From: Actinokineospora diospyrosa
GTDB taxonomy: Bacteria > Actinomycetota > Actinomycetes > Mycobacteriales > Pseudonocardiaceae
DNA length: 64,000 nucleotides
Direction of reading: 5' to 3'
Assembly (NCBI RefSeq): GCF_024171925.1
Contig: NZ_JAMTCO010000005.1
Span: 434,001 to 498,000, forward strand
Position numbers and translations under genes: made by a program. Numbering within the stretch: position 1 is the stretch's first letter; each line of letters begins with the position of its first letter. Below are positions 41,742 to 50,010 of the stretch, piece after piece. Below the pieces are notes generated by a model that worked only from the letters and a program-made list of their open reading frames with translations, was not told the origin of the DNA and did no database searches.

Positions 41742-42494
41742 TTGACAGTAACCCGCGAGGACTTCGAGAGCGCTGTCGTCGCATACTGGGACGCGAAGAA
41801 GATGCAGCGTGAACTGTCTGCGATCAAGGACGCTGTAGGGGCTGGTACGGCTGCTGCGGTACGTGGTGGGAAGCACTTCGACTCGATCGCGCTGCTAATG
41901 GCCAAGTTCTTCGTCGACGCAGGATTTCCACCCGAAGCGATCCGGGTGTCCAAGCGGCAGCGACTGGAGTTGCCCGGCTACTTTCGCCCGCAGAAGCAGT
42001 GGGATCTGGTCGTGACTTATCGGGATACCCTGGTTGCAGCCTTTGAACTCAAGGCGCTTGGCGGGCCTTCTTATGGGAACAACTACAACAATCGAGTGGA
42101 GGAGGCGCTAGGAAGCGCCATGGACCTCAGGCGGGCGGCGCTTGCCGACCTCTTTCCGGGGGAGAAGCCCTGGTTGGGGTACTTCTTCATCATGGAGGAC
42201 GGCCCTGGTTCGCGCAAGAAGAATATCGCGCTGAAGAAGGGTGCGTTGCCGGTAGACAGTATCTGGGAAGGGACTTCCTATCAGGATCGCTTTGCGATCT
42301 TCTGTGATCGGCTCATGGATGAACAAATCTATGATGCAGTTTGCTATATCACTTCCTCGGAAGCTGAGCCATTGCCGAAGGAGCCGGTCGAGAGATTGGA
42401 CTGGCGGCACTTCTCGGCTGCGGTCAACGCGAGGCTAACATATCTGAGGGATCTTGGTTTGCCGGGAGGTCGCGGTGGCCAGCTGCGGTTCTAG
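41742..42494 (+). CDS. Type II restriction endonuclease, PaeR7I/XhoI family
   Basis: A 250-residue endonuclease, close to the length of PaeR7I. It starts TREDFESAVVAYWDAKKMQ, and the PD-(D/E)xK nuclease core is QKQWDLVV...LVAAFELKALGGPSYGNNYNNRVEEA, where Asp, Glu and Lys (ELK) are the likely metal-site residues. Family members cut C^TCGAG. The TTG start follows GGGGAG eight bases upstream and lies 12 bases after the methyltransferase stop, so the two are one operon with a delay in favour of methylation. Low GC like its partner. Confidence 0.92.
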   Translation: MTVTREDFESAVVAYWDAKKMQRELSAIKDAVGAGTAAAVRGGKHFDSIALLMAKFFVDAGFPPEAIRVSKRQRLELPGYFRPQKQWDLVVTYRDTLVAAFELKALGGPSYGNNYNNRVEEALGSAMDLRRAALADLFPGEKPWLGYFFIMEDGPGSRKKNIALKKGALPVDSIWEGTSYQDRFAIFCDRLMDEQIYDAVCYITSSEAEPLPKEPVERLDWRHFSAAVNARLTYLRDLGLPGGRGGQLRF

Positions 42495-42700
42495 TGCGCG
42501 CCGAGCCGGATTCGCCGCCGCATCGAGATGGGCGGCGTTGCTCTGCAGCCAATGACCGTCTTCGCTTGCCGCACTTGGAGAGCTGGGTCATAAGCGATTT
42601 GGTTTAGCGGAATACGCGGAGCCTTCGCGGCAAACGTTGGTCGGCCCACCGATCGAGAGTCGGCTTGTTGCTGTGTCAAGCATGTAACAGCGTAGAGTGA

Positions 42701-42748
42701 CATGGGTGAACGACGAACTGCGTGTGAGCCGTTCGTCGTTCACCCATG
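42701..42748. terminator. Perfect 18 bp stem-loop between the R-M operon and the protease gene
   Basis: Arms 42701-42718 and 42731-42748 pair perfectly (CATGGGTGAACGACGAAC and its complement) with a 12-base loop. It lies between convergent genes, so it may end both transcripts; it also marks the right edge of the low-GC island. No T-run. Confidence 0.6.
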
Positions 42749-42790
42749 GTTCTGTGTCCTCGTAGGATGACGAAAGTCCGCCGGGGTGGG

Positions 42791-44611
42791 TTAGGGGTAG
42801 TTGTAGCCGAGGGTGTAGGTGCCGCTGCCGGTTACGGATTTGACTTGGTAGCGGTAGTAGCCCGCGGTGCCGTTGTAGGTGAGGGTTTCACTGGCGGCTG
42901 CGGTAGTGGCTTGAGCGACCGTGGGCCAGGTGGAGCCGTTCCATTTTTGGAGGTATAGGTCGTAGTTGGCGGAGGTGGGGCCGGTCAGGCAGGCCTTGTG
43001 GGCGCCGGACGCGGTGGTTTGGAAGAAGGAGCCGTCGGGTTGGTATTGGGAGGCGCCGGGGGTCAGGGTGCCGGTTTTGGTGACCTTCATGCCCTGGCAC
43101 GGGGTCTGTCCACCTGAGACGGTCAGGGTGTAGGTGGCCGGGGTCGTTGTCGCGCCGGTGGCGGAGGCGGTGATGGTGTAGGTGCCGGGGGCGGTTGTGG
43201 TGCCCACGCTGAGGGTCAGGGTGCTCGGTTGGCCCGCGGTCACGGCGCTCGGGCTGAACACGGCGGAGGTGCCGACGGGGGCGCCGGTGGCGCTCAGGGT
43301 GAGGGTGGGGTTGCCGCTGATCGTGGGGGTTTGCAGGGTGGCGGTGGCGGTGCTGCCCGGTGCGACGGTGCCCGAGGAGGGCGTCAGCGCGAGGACCGGG
43401 GTGCCGGGAATACCGCTGGTGTTGTCGATGTCGTTGCGGATCTCGTTGTACACCAGGGTGATGCGGGTTCCCCAGTTCGGGCAGCCGCCCAGGTGGTGCA
43501 GGGCGATCACCTTGTGGGAGGAGCCCGCGAGGACCGGGGAGCCCGAGTTCCCGCCCGAGGAATCGCAGCGGTAACCGGTGTTGACCCCCGAGGAGACCAC
43601 GTCGATCTTGCAGGTGGCGCCGCCGTCGGACTCTTCGAAGAGGGACATGCGCTTGGGGAGGATGTCGCCGTGGCCCGCGATGTAGATGCGCTCGTTGGCG
43701 GTCGGCTCGCGCACGTCCAGGTACAGCGTGCCGTACTGGCGGATGCTCTCGAAGTTGCTGACGCTGAACAGGGTGTAGTCCAGGTTCTGCAGCGAGCTGG
43801 TGCGGATGAGGTCCTGCCCGCTGACCTTGGTGCCGGTCCGCGGGTTGTTGCCACCGCAGGTCGCGCACTGGAAGTCGAACTGGAACTCGCTGGAGCGCAG
43901 TTCGGCGGCGTCGGCGACGCAGTGCGCGTTGGTCAGCATCCGGTTGGTGTTGCCGACCCGCCACGCCGTGCACGAGCCGAGGCCGTTGACCAGCTGCCGC
44001 GCCACCGCGTGCGAGCGCGCGTACTCGGTGGGGTGGCTGTTCTGGTAGCAGACCACGTCCTTGCGTGCGTCGTTGCCGCACACGCTGAACGGCCGCGGGT
44101 TGTTCGCCGCGAACTCAGCGGTCGCGAACCCGCGGTCGTAGCGGGTCACCCGGGTGCCGTAGCCCTGCCGGGTCAGCTGCGCGCCGTGGCGGGCACCGGT
44201 GGCGTGCAGCGTGACCACCGCGGTGTCGCCGTCGACCGACATCGCCGCGAAGCCCGGCCCGCCGTGCTCGGTGAACGGCGACCCCTTGCTCCGGTCGGCG
44301 TAATAGGTGTAGACCTCGCGGCCGTCGGGGGACGCGACGGTCACGTAGTCACCGGCCACGAGTTTCAGCGGCGCGAAATGCACCTTCACATAAGTCGCGC
44401 CCGGCGCCTTGACCTCCGTGCGCCAGGAATTACCAGTATTGCCATACCGGATCGCGGTGTTCGCCGACTCGCTCGCCCCGGTCCGGGTGACCGGCGAGGG
44501 CGCGGCCACCGGTGCCGCGACCGGTTCGCCCAGCTCAGCGGCCAGAATGGGCGGCGCGGGACCAACCACGGCCGCGACCAGCGCGGCGGCTGGGATAAGA
44601 CGTCGAAGCAT
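42791..44611 (-). CDS. Secreted trypsin-like serine protease with C-terminal domains
   Basis: A 606-residue exported endopeptidase. A Sec signal peptide covers residues 1-25. A pro-region precedes the chymotrypsin-fold domain (about 180-390), which holds the triad His in MLTNAHCVA, Asp in NLDYTLFSV and Ser in SSGGNSGSPVL. Several cysteines (FQCATCGG, ATCKID, YRCDSS) suggest disulfides. Next is an Ig-like stretch of Thr/Pro/Ser (about 400-490, TPSSGTVAPGSTATATL...) and a C-terminal PPC-like domain (CQGMKVTKTGTLTPGAS ... YRYQVKSVTGSGTYTLGYNYP). ATG at 44611 has GGGAGCGAG before it; an earlier frame start lacks a signal sequence. It diverges from the large unknown membrane protein. Confidence 0.9.
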   Translation of the reverse strand: MLRRLIPAAALVAAVVGPAPPILAAELGEPVAAPVAAPSPVTRTGASESANTAIRYGNTGNSWRTEVKAPGATYVKVHFAPLKLVAGDYVTVASPDGREVYTYYADRSKGSPFTEHGGPGFAAMSVDGDTAVVTLHATGARHGAQLTRQGYGTRVTRYDRGFATAEFAANNPRPFSVCGNDARKDVVCYQNSHPTEYARSHAVARQLVNGLGSCTAWRVGNTNRMLTNAHCVADAAELRSSEFQFDFQCATCGGNNPRTGTKVSGQDLIRTSSLQNLDYTLFSVSNFESIRQYGTLYLDVREPTANERIYIAGHGDILPKRMSLFEESDGGATCKIDVVSSGVNTGYRCDSSGGNSGSPVLAGSSHKVIALHHLGGCPNWGTRITLVYNEIRNDIDNTSGIPGTPVLALTPSSGTVAPGSTATATLQTPTISGNPTLTLSATGAPVGTSAVFSPSAVTAGQPSTLTLSVGTTTAPGTYTITASATGATTTPATYTLTVSGGQTPCQGMKVTKTGTLTPGASQYQPDGSFFQTTASGAHKACLTGPTSANYDLYLQKWNGSTWPTVAQATTAAASETLTYNGTAGYYRYQVKSVTGSGTYTLGYNYP

Positions 44612-44834
44612 TCTCGCTCCCGGGTGCAGGGTGTCAATTCCTAGAAAAGACTGCACCTGCGCCAACACGTCTGGGGTCATCTCAGATCCCCATAACAGAA
44701 TTCACGCGCGATTGCGCGGTGGTCCTCGGCGTGGGAATCGGACGTCCCCGGCCGAACGGGGTAACGCGTACCGGACGCCGTACGAGACTCAAGGCGAGCC
44801 GACTCGGCACCGATGTCTCGGAGGTGCGCACGCC

Positions 44835-47489
44835 GTGGACAGGTCACACCGCAGGACAGCGGGCACCGCGCTCGACCAGGTGCTGCTCGGCCTGCGCGAT
44901 ACCGCCCCGGTGACCGCTGACGTGCTGTTGACCGAGCCGGGCGCGGCCATCCGCGCTGCCGCGGGCTGGACCGAGGACACCCCCGACGTCGCCCTCCTGC
45001 GGCTGCGGACCGCCCTCGACGCGCTCGAGCCGCTGGCCGCGGCCGCCCTGCGCGCGGCTTGGGGGCTGGATTCCGACAAGGAGACGACCCTGCAGGCGCG
45101 GCGCCTCGCTTTCACCGGCGGCCACCCCGATCTCGACGAGGCCGACTGCTCGCATCTTGAGGAGCAGGCGAGCCAAGAACTCGCCCTGCGGTTGATGGGC
45201 GGGCACTACTCCGCGGCTCCCGAACGGCTGCGCCGTCCGAGCGTGCCGGGTGGCTTCCTGGTCCGGGAGCACCGGGTGACCACGGTCTACGTCGACGGCA
45301 GGCTGGAAGGGCGTAGGCACCTGGTTGGGGGGTTCGCGGTCGACGCCAGCGCGCACTTCACCTACCGCGCTGCCGATGGCGCTCGACTGGCCAGAGTGGA
45401 GGACGCCACCGTCGTCGAGACCAGGCTGGTCGGCGGCGGCACGGAGTTCGTGCTGCGCCCCGGTCTCCACCCGCCGGGACCCGGCCGCCGCCCACCGGTC
45501 GAGTTCACGTTCGTCGAGGCGCTGCCGAAACCGGTGCGGTTGCGGCGGTCCCGGCGGATGACCGACCGCTTCGACGTCCAACTCCCGGTGCTGCGGTTGA
45601 CCCACCGCCTGGAGTTCCTCGGCGAGCCGCCGCGCGCCGTGCGGGTCGACGGCGCCAAGCGCGTGCTCTCCGAGCACACCGGCGCGTCGTTCGACTGGCG
45701 CGAGTCGGCGCAGGTCGAGCGGGTGGGCGTCGCGGGGACCTCGATCAGCACCACCTCGGTGTGGGGCCCGGTGCGCTGGCCCAGCCTGGCGCTGGCCGTG
45801 TTCTTCGCCCTCCCCGCCGTCCCCGACCTGCCGCTGCTGCTCGGCGATCTCGGTGACCTCGGGCTGGGGGTGTGGACCGGCGTCCAGGCCGTCTCGTTCT
45901 GCCTGGCGCTCGGCGCGCTGTTCGCCTACTTCCGCCGTCGCCACCAGCTGCGGTTCAAGTCCGGGCACGGCATCTTGACCCTGCGCCAGGTGCCGCCCTC
46001 GGCGATCGCTCCGCTGCAGGAGGCCGCGATCGACACGAAGCTGTGCTCGGCGGCGCAGGCGCTGATCTTCGCCCAGGGCGTCGTGCAGAGCAGGCAGCTG
46101 CGCCAGCGGTTGGTCGAGACCTACGAGCTCGACCAGCGCACCGTGCGGCAACGGGTATCGATCGACGTCGAGGTGCCGCGCAAGCTGCTGCCGCGCGAGG
46201 CGAACGGGCGCAAGCGCTTGACGTCGGTCTACTTCCCGGTGCTCATCCCGCGCAAGTCGAAGTTCCAGGACGACTTCAGCGTCTACGGCGCCGATGGCGA
46301 GGCGCTGCACGTGCTGCCCTACCGGCAATACCTCCAACTCGCGGCGACCGTGTTGCGGCAACTGCTCATGAGCGCCACGGGTGTCACCACGCCGCAGGCG
46401 TTGCCCGAGGCCGCGGTCGAGGCGGAACGCGCGGCGCTCACCCTCATGGTCGCCCGCCGCTCCGCCGACGGGTTCGCCCCGGACATGGCCAAAGTGGACA
46501 ACTGGGAGAGTCGGGTCCGCTTGCCCGCCAACGCCTCGCCCGCCCAGCAGAACGCGTTGCGGCTGGCGGTCGACTTCGTGCGGATGCTCACCTTCAACTA
46601 CGCCATCGTCGTCCCGCTGCCGATCGACTGCCACGGCCGGGCGCTGGTGAAGTTCCAGCAGACCCTCGTCCCCGAGCTGAACCTGTCCTCGCGCAGGCAG
46701 CGGTTGGCACTGCTGCTCGGCGCCCGCCCCATCGACCTCACCTTCAGCATCGTCATGGCCAGCACCTGCCAGTCCTACCACCTGCGGGTCACCGGGACCG
46801 ACGACCTCTACCTGGGCGACCAGAACCTCGTCGACAGCGCCGCCACCCTGCACGGCCAGGCCAAGCACGAGTACGTGCCGCCGCACGTGCGGTTCCGCAG
46901 GCGGCTGGGGCAGCCGCACGCGCACGTCTACACCCGGTTCTTCCCCGAGCCCGCCGAGGTCGTCACCGGCCCCCGCCAGCGCCGCTTCGAGCGGCCGAGC
47001 GTGCGGTTGAAGTTCTTCGAGACACCACCGGGTTCGCTGTTCCGGGCCGTGGTGTCGGCGCTGGCCTGCCTGGCGCTGGTCTGGATCGTCGGCGTGGTCA
47101 GCTCGCGGACCCCCGACGCGGACACCGACGCGCCCGCGTTCCTGCTGGTCTTCCCGGCGGTGGTCGGCGCCTGGCTCGGCTTCGACGCGGCCGGGCGGCG
47201 GCTGCTCGAAGGCACCCTCGCCGCCCGGATCAGCCTCAGCTGCACCGTCCTGATCTCCATCGTGAGCACCGGGTTGTTCCTGGGGCACAAGGGGTTGGAC
47301 GACGTCATCAGCTGGCACCGGCTGCCGGTCTCGGTGCTCTGGGTCAACGACTGGTCGTGGCTGGTCGCGGTGCTGTTGTCGGGGGCCAACGCCTTCGTCA
47401 CCGCCGTGATCTACCTGCGCCGCACGGCCTTCTACTCCTACCTGGCGACCCGCGCCCAGGGGGAGGGCGAGGTGCTCGCCAATGGTTGA
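44835..47489 (+). CDS. Large membrane protein of unknown function
   Basis: An 884-residue protein. About residues 1-115 form a helical domain (GTALDQVLLGLRDTA ... ALRAAWGLDSDKETTLQARRLAF) similar in feel to the N-terminal domain found on many actinobacterial signalling or conflict proteins. Two transmembrane segments lie near 312-365 and four more at about 733-880, with a soluble region of about 360 residues between them. A soluble domain at 120-300 ends in HRLEFLGEPPRAVRV. No catalytic motif is recognised. GTG at 44835 has GGAGG ten bases upstream; the frame upstream belongs to the protease region. Two small frames follow in the same direction. It could be a sensor or transporter-like protein; I do not assign a role. 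Confidence 0.7.
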   Translation: MDRSHRRTAGTALDQVLLGLRDTAPVTADVLLTEPGAAIRAAAGWTEDTPDVALLRLRTALDALEPLAAAALRAAWGLDSDKETTLQARRLAFTGGHPDLDEADCSHLEEQASQELALRLMGGHYSAAPERLRRPSVPGGFLVREHRVTTVYVDGRLEGRRHLVGGFAVDASAHFTYRAADGARLARVEDATVVETRLVGGGTEFVLRPGLHPPGPGRRPPVEFTFVEALPKPVRLRRSRRMTDRFDVQLPVLRLTHRLEFLGEPPRAVRVDGAKRVLSEHTGASFDWRESAQVERVGVAGTSISTTSVWGPVRWPSLALAVFFALPAVPDLPLLLGDLGDLGLGVWTGVQAVSFCLALGALFAYFRRRHQLRFKSGHGILTLRQVPPSAIAPLQEAAIDTKLCSAAQALIFAQGVVQSRQLRQRLVETYELDQRTVRQRVSIDVEVPRKLLPREANGRKRLTSVYFPVLIPRKSKFQDDFSVYGADGEALHVLPYRQYLQLAATVLRQLLMSATGVTTPQALPEAAVEAERAALTLMVARRSADGFAPDMAKVDNWESRVRLPANASPAQQNALRLAVDFVRMLTFNYAIVVPLPIDCHGRALVKFQQTLVPELNLSSRRQRLALLLGARPIDLTFSIVMASTCQSYHLRVTGTDDLYLGDQNLVDSAATLHGQAKHEYVPPHVRFRRRLGQPHAHVYTRFFPEPAEVVTGPRQRRFERPSVRLKFFETPPGSLFRAVVSALACLALVWIVGVVSSRTPDADTDAPAFLLVFPAVVGAWLGFDAAGRRLLEGTLAARISLSCTVLISIVSTGLFLGHKGLDDVISWHRLPVSVLWVNDWSWLVAVLLSGANAFVTAVIYLRRTAFYSYLATRAQGEGEVLANG

Positions 47490-47589
47490 GACCCGAGTAC
47501 GCCGACACGACAGCGTCAACGAGACAGAGCCGATGAAGCGAGACGGTTGCCGACTGGACAGGGGACAGGGCGATGGACTGGACGCGTGA
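47482..47589 (+). CDS. Possible 35-codon leader-like reading frame
   Basis: ATG overlaps the last eight bases of the preceding gene and the frame ends at TGA 47587-47589, inside the start of the next small gene. The product (MVETRVRRHDSVNETEPMKR...) is charged and has no recognised family. It may only be a chance frame that couples translation. Confidence 0.25.
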   Translation: MVETRVRRHDSVNETEPMKRDGCRLDRGQGDGLDA

Positions 47590-47761
47590 CCCGAACGGCG
47601 GGCAGGCCGAGCTCGCCCAGCCGCTGCCCGCCGCCGAGCCGGTGGGGTACCTGGTGCGCAACGACTTCGACTGGCCGGTGTGGGTTTGCGGGTCGTTGAG
47701 CCTCGACGACGTGTTCGACATCGCCAGCGGGATGTACTTGGAAGGCGACAAGCGGCCCTAG
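47573..47761 (+). CDS. Small hypothetical protein, 62 residues
   Basis: MDWTRDPNGGQAELAQPLPAA followed by a hydrophobic-aromatic stretch (GYLVRNDFDWPVWVCGSLSLDDVFDIASG). One cysteine, two tryptophans near the middle, acidic overall. GGGGACAGGG precedes the ATG. It follows the large membrane protein and ends four bases before the stop of the convergent gene. No family is recognised. Confidence 0.5.
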   Translation: MDWTRDPNGGQAELAQPLPAAEPVGYLVRNDFDWPVWVCGSLSLDDVFDIASGMYLEGDKRP

Positions 47762-47765
47762 GGCG

Positions 47766-48521
47766 TCACTGGAAGATGGCGATGGGGCGGATCACCAGTT
47801 CCCCGGTCCCCGCCTTCCACGACTGGACCTTGCCCAGGCACCGCGCCTGGAACGGGCCGTCCGGGATCTCGTCGTCGCGCAAGCCGTCCTGGTGGCACTC
47901 GATGCGGACCTGCGGGCCCTCCTCGGGGTCGTCCGGGTCGCCGAAAGGGGCCAGCAACACCGTTCGGGAGCCGGACTGCTCGCTCACCCGGAACGACCCG
48001 CGCACCGAGACGTAGTCGTCGATCGCGCGCAGCCGCAGGGTTGCCGCGTCGCCGTTCACGCGGGTCAGCGCGGCGTTGCGGACGATCGTGCGCTTGCGCA
48101 GGTCGACGTGCACCACGCCGTCGGCGGCGCCCAGCACGTCGAGCAGGACGCCGATCACCGCGATCGGCTCCGCTGTGGTGATGTAGCGGCTGACCACCTC
48201 CCGCCCGCTGGTGCGGCCACCGTCCACACCGACGTCGCGGACCTTCAGGGCGATCTTGTGGTCGCGGTTCGTGCCAACGCGTTCCTCGACCTCCCTGCGC
48301 ATCGCGTCGCCGTAGCCGCCGGAGAGGTAGAGGTCCATCACCGACTTCTCGTGCAGGTAGAACGTCAGCCCCGGGACCTCGCGCACCGGGGCGAAGCGCC
48401 GCCGCGACCGCCACGCCCACGCCAGCGCCCCCACCGCCACCACGATCGCCACCGCCGTGGCCGCCCACACCAGCGCCCACGGCCACCACACCGACCACCA
48501 CAGAGCCCTATCGACAGCCAC
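47766..48521 (-). CDS. Hypothetical membrane protein, last gene of the binding-protein/vWA operon
   Basis: A 251-residue protein with an N-terminal transmembrane helix (about 14-36) followed by a short basic stretch (RSRRRF) and a beta-rich domain (LTFYLHEKSVMDLYLSGGYGDAMRREVEERVG ... YITTAEPIAVIGVLLDVL ... ELVIRPIAIFQ). The GTG start overlaps the upstream vWA lipoprotein gene by 14 bases, so the three genes from 51251 to 47766 form one unit. No family is recognised. Confidence 0.65.
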   Translation of the reverse strand: MAVDRALWWSVWWPWALVWAATAVAIVVAVGALAWAWRSRRRFAPVREVPGLTFYLHEKSVMDLYLSGGYGDAMRREVEERVGTNRDHKIALKVRDVGVDGGRTSGREVVSRYITTAEPIAVIGVLLDVLGAADGVVHVDLRKRTIVRNAALTRVNGDAATLRLRAIDDYVSVRGSFRVSEQSGSRTVLLAPFGDPDDPEEGPQVRIECHQDGLRDDEIPDGPFQARCLGKVQSWKAGTGELVIRPIAIFQ

Positions 48522-50010
48522 GGATCTCCCTCACCGCCGCCTCCAGCGCCGCCTCGGTGGCCTCGACCACCCGCCCGCCGGTCGACCGGGCGACCTCGCC
48601 CAACTCCACCGGATCCGCCTCGCCCAACGCGATCGCGTACGTCGGCACCGGCCGCGCCCCCGCCCCCAGGAACTGCGCCGCGCTGATGCCCGCGTTGTTC
48701 TCCCCGTCGGTCATCAGCACCACCGACGCGTCGCCGCGCACCGACCGGTAGCCCTGCTCCAGTGCCGACCAGATCGCCGTCCCCGTCCCGTCGGCCGGTG
48801 CGGCGACCACCCCGGCTAAGGAGTCCACATCGGACTGTCCAGCGACCGTGACCTCGTGCTGCTGCAACACCGTCCCGGCGAAGCGCAGCACGGTGATCGT
48901 CTCCCCGACGTGGAACCGGGCGAACCCCCCGGTCCCGGTCCCGCTCAACGCCGCGAACGCCGCGCGCAGCCGGTCCACCCGCGGACCGGCCATCGACGCG
49001 GAGAAGTCCAGCACGAACACCACCTGGTGCGCGCCGCCCGAGGTCAACCTCCGGTACGCGGTCAGCAGCGCGTCCAGAACCTCTTGCCGGTCCGGGAAGT
49101 ACAGCGCGTTGCCGATCGGCGCCCGCAACCGCTGCGGCCGCTCCACGCCGGGGTCGGCAGCCCGCCGCGCCGTGTGGTCCATGATCCAGCGCTGCGCCCG
49201 CTCACCCTGCAACCACGCGGTGGCCCGCTGGTAGCCCTCGCGCCGCGCCGGGTCGAGCAGGATCAGCGGGAAGCGCGACAGCATCATCCCGTCCCGCGGG
49301 TAGATGATCTCCAGTGGCTCGCGCAGCCGCCCGCTCGCGTTGAGCGCCAACAGGGTCGACTCGTGCTCGACCACCGCGTCCACTTCGGACTGGCGGGCGG
49401 TGAACTGGGTGAGCAGCTCCGCGCTCGTGCGCGGCCGCAACACCTGCCCGGCCAGGAACCCGCCCAGCGCGACGCAGCTGACCTGCTCGGCGGTCAGCGC
49501 CGCACCGGTGCCCGCCGCCGCGGTCGCCACCCCGACCAGCGCCGCCAGCCCGGAGCCCGACCCGCTCGGATCGGTCATCCCGAACCGCAGTTCACCCGCG
49601 GCCGCGCGGTCGGCCACATCGGCCCACGACGGCTCGCCCCCGCCCGCCACCGCGCGCAACCGCGCCGCCGCCGCCGGGCGCGCCCCGACCACCAGCGGCG
49701 AGGCCATCACCGTGGTCGAGGTCGGCAGCGCGTTGCCCCGGCCCGCGGCCTTCTCCCGCAGGTGCAGGAACCGGTCGGTCACCGGCCAGGCCAGGTCGTG
49801 CCGGTACTTCCCCGAAGCCAGTTCGGTCTCCGGGTCGTCGACGTACTCCAGCGCCAACTCGACCCCGGTCTCCCGGCGCAGGTCCGCCAGCAGCGGCTCC
49901 AGGTCCGCCAGCTCCCGGTCGGCCAGCACGGTCAGCCGGATCTCCTCCTGCCGGCCCGCCACGCAGCCCGCGAGCACCGCCAGCAGGACCAGCAGCGCCG
50001 CGGCCCTCAC
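48508..50010 (-). CDS. Lipoprotein fusing a solute-binding domain and a von Willebrand A domain
   Basis: A 500-residue exported protein with a lipobox (LAVLAGC, Cys about 16). Residues 25-310 look like an extracellular solute-binding domain (IRLTVLADRELADLEPLLADLRRETGVELALEYVDD ... LASPLVVGARPAAAA; later GFLAGQVLRPRTS, RFPLILLDPAR). From about 330 a vWA domain follows with the metal site DFSASMAG (DxSxS), TGTAIW and MTDGENNAG. Fusion of a binding fold to a vWA adhesion fold on one lipoprotein is uncommon. Start GTG overlaps the upstream gene as GTGA. The ligand is unknown; no ABC permease is nearby. Confidence 0.75.
   Translation of the reverse strand: MRAAALLVLLAVLAGCVAGRQEEIRLTVLADRELADLEPLLADLRRETGVELALEYVDDPETELASGKYRHDLAWPVTDRFLHLREKAAGRGNALPTSTTVMASPLVVGARPAAAARLRAVAGGGEPSWADVADRAAAGELRFGMTDPSGSGSGLAALVGVATAAAGTGAALTAEQVSCVALGGFLAGQVLRPRTSAELLTQFTARQSEVDAVVEHESTLLALNASGRLREPLEIIYPRDGMMLSRFPLILLDPARREGYQRATAWLQGERAQRWIMDHTARRAADPGVERPQRLRAPIGNALYFPDRQEVLDALLTAYRRLTSGGAHQVVFVLDFSASMAGPRVDRLRAAFAALSGTGTGGFARFHVGETITVLRFAGTVLQQHEVTVAGQSDVDSLAGVVAAPADGTGTAIWSALEQGYRSVRGDASVVLMTDGENNAGISAAQFLGAGARPVPTYAIALGEADPVELGEVARSTGGRVVEATEAALEAAVREIRGCR

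Noticed and set aside
39778..42790. Integrated island with tRNA-duplicated attachment site
   Set aside because: No copy of the tRNA 3' end or integrase gene was found around the restriction-modification genes.
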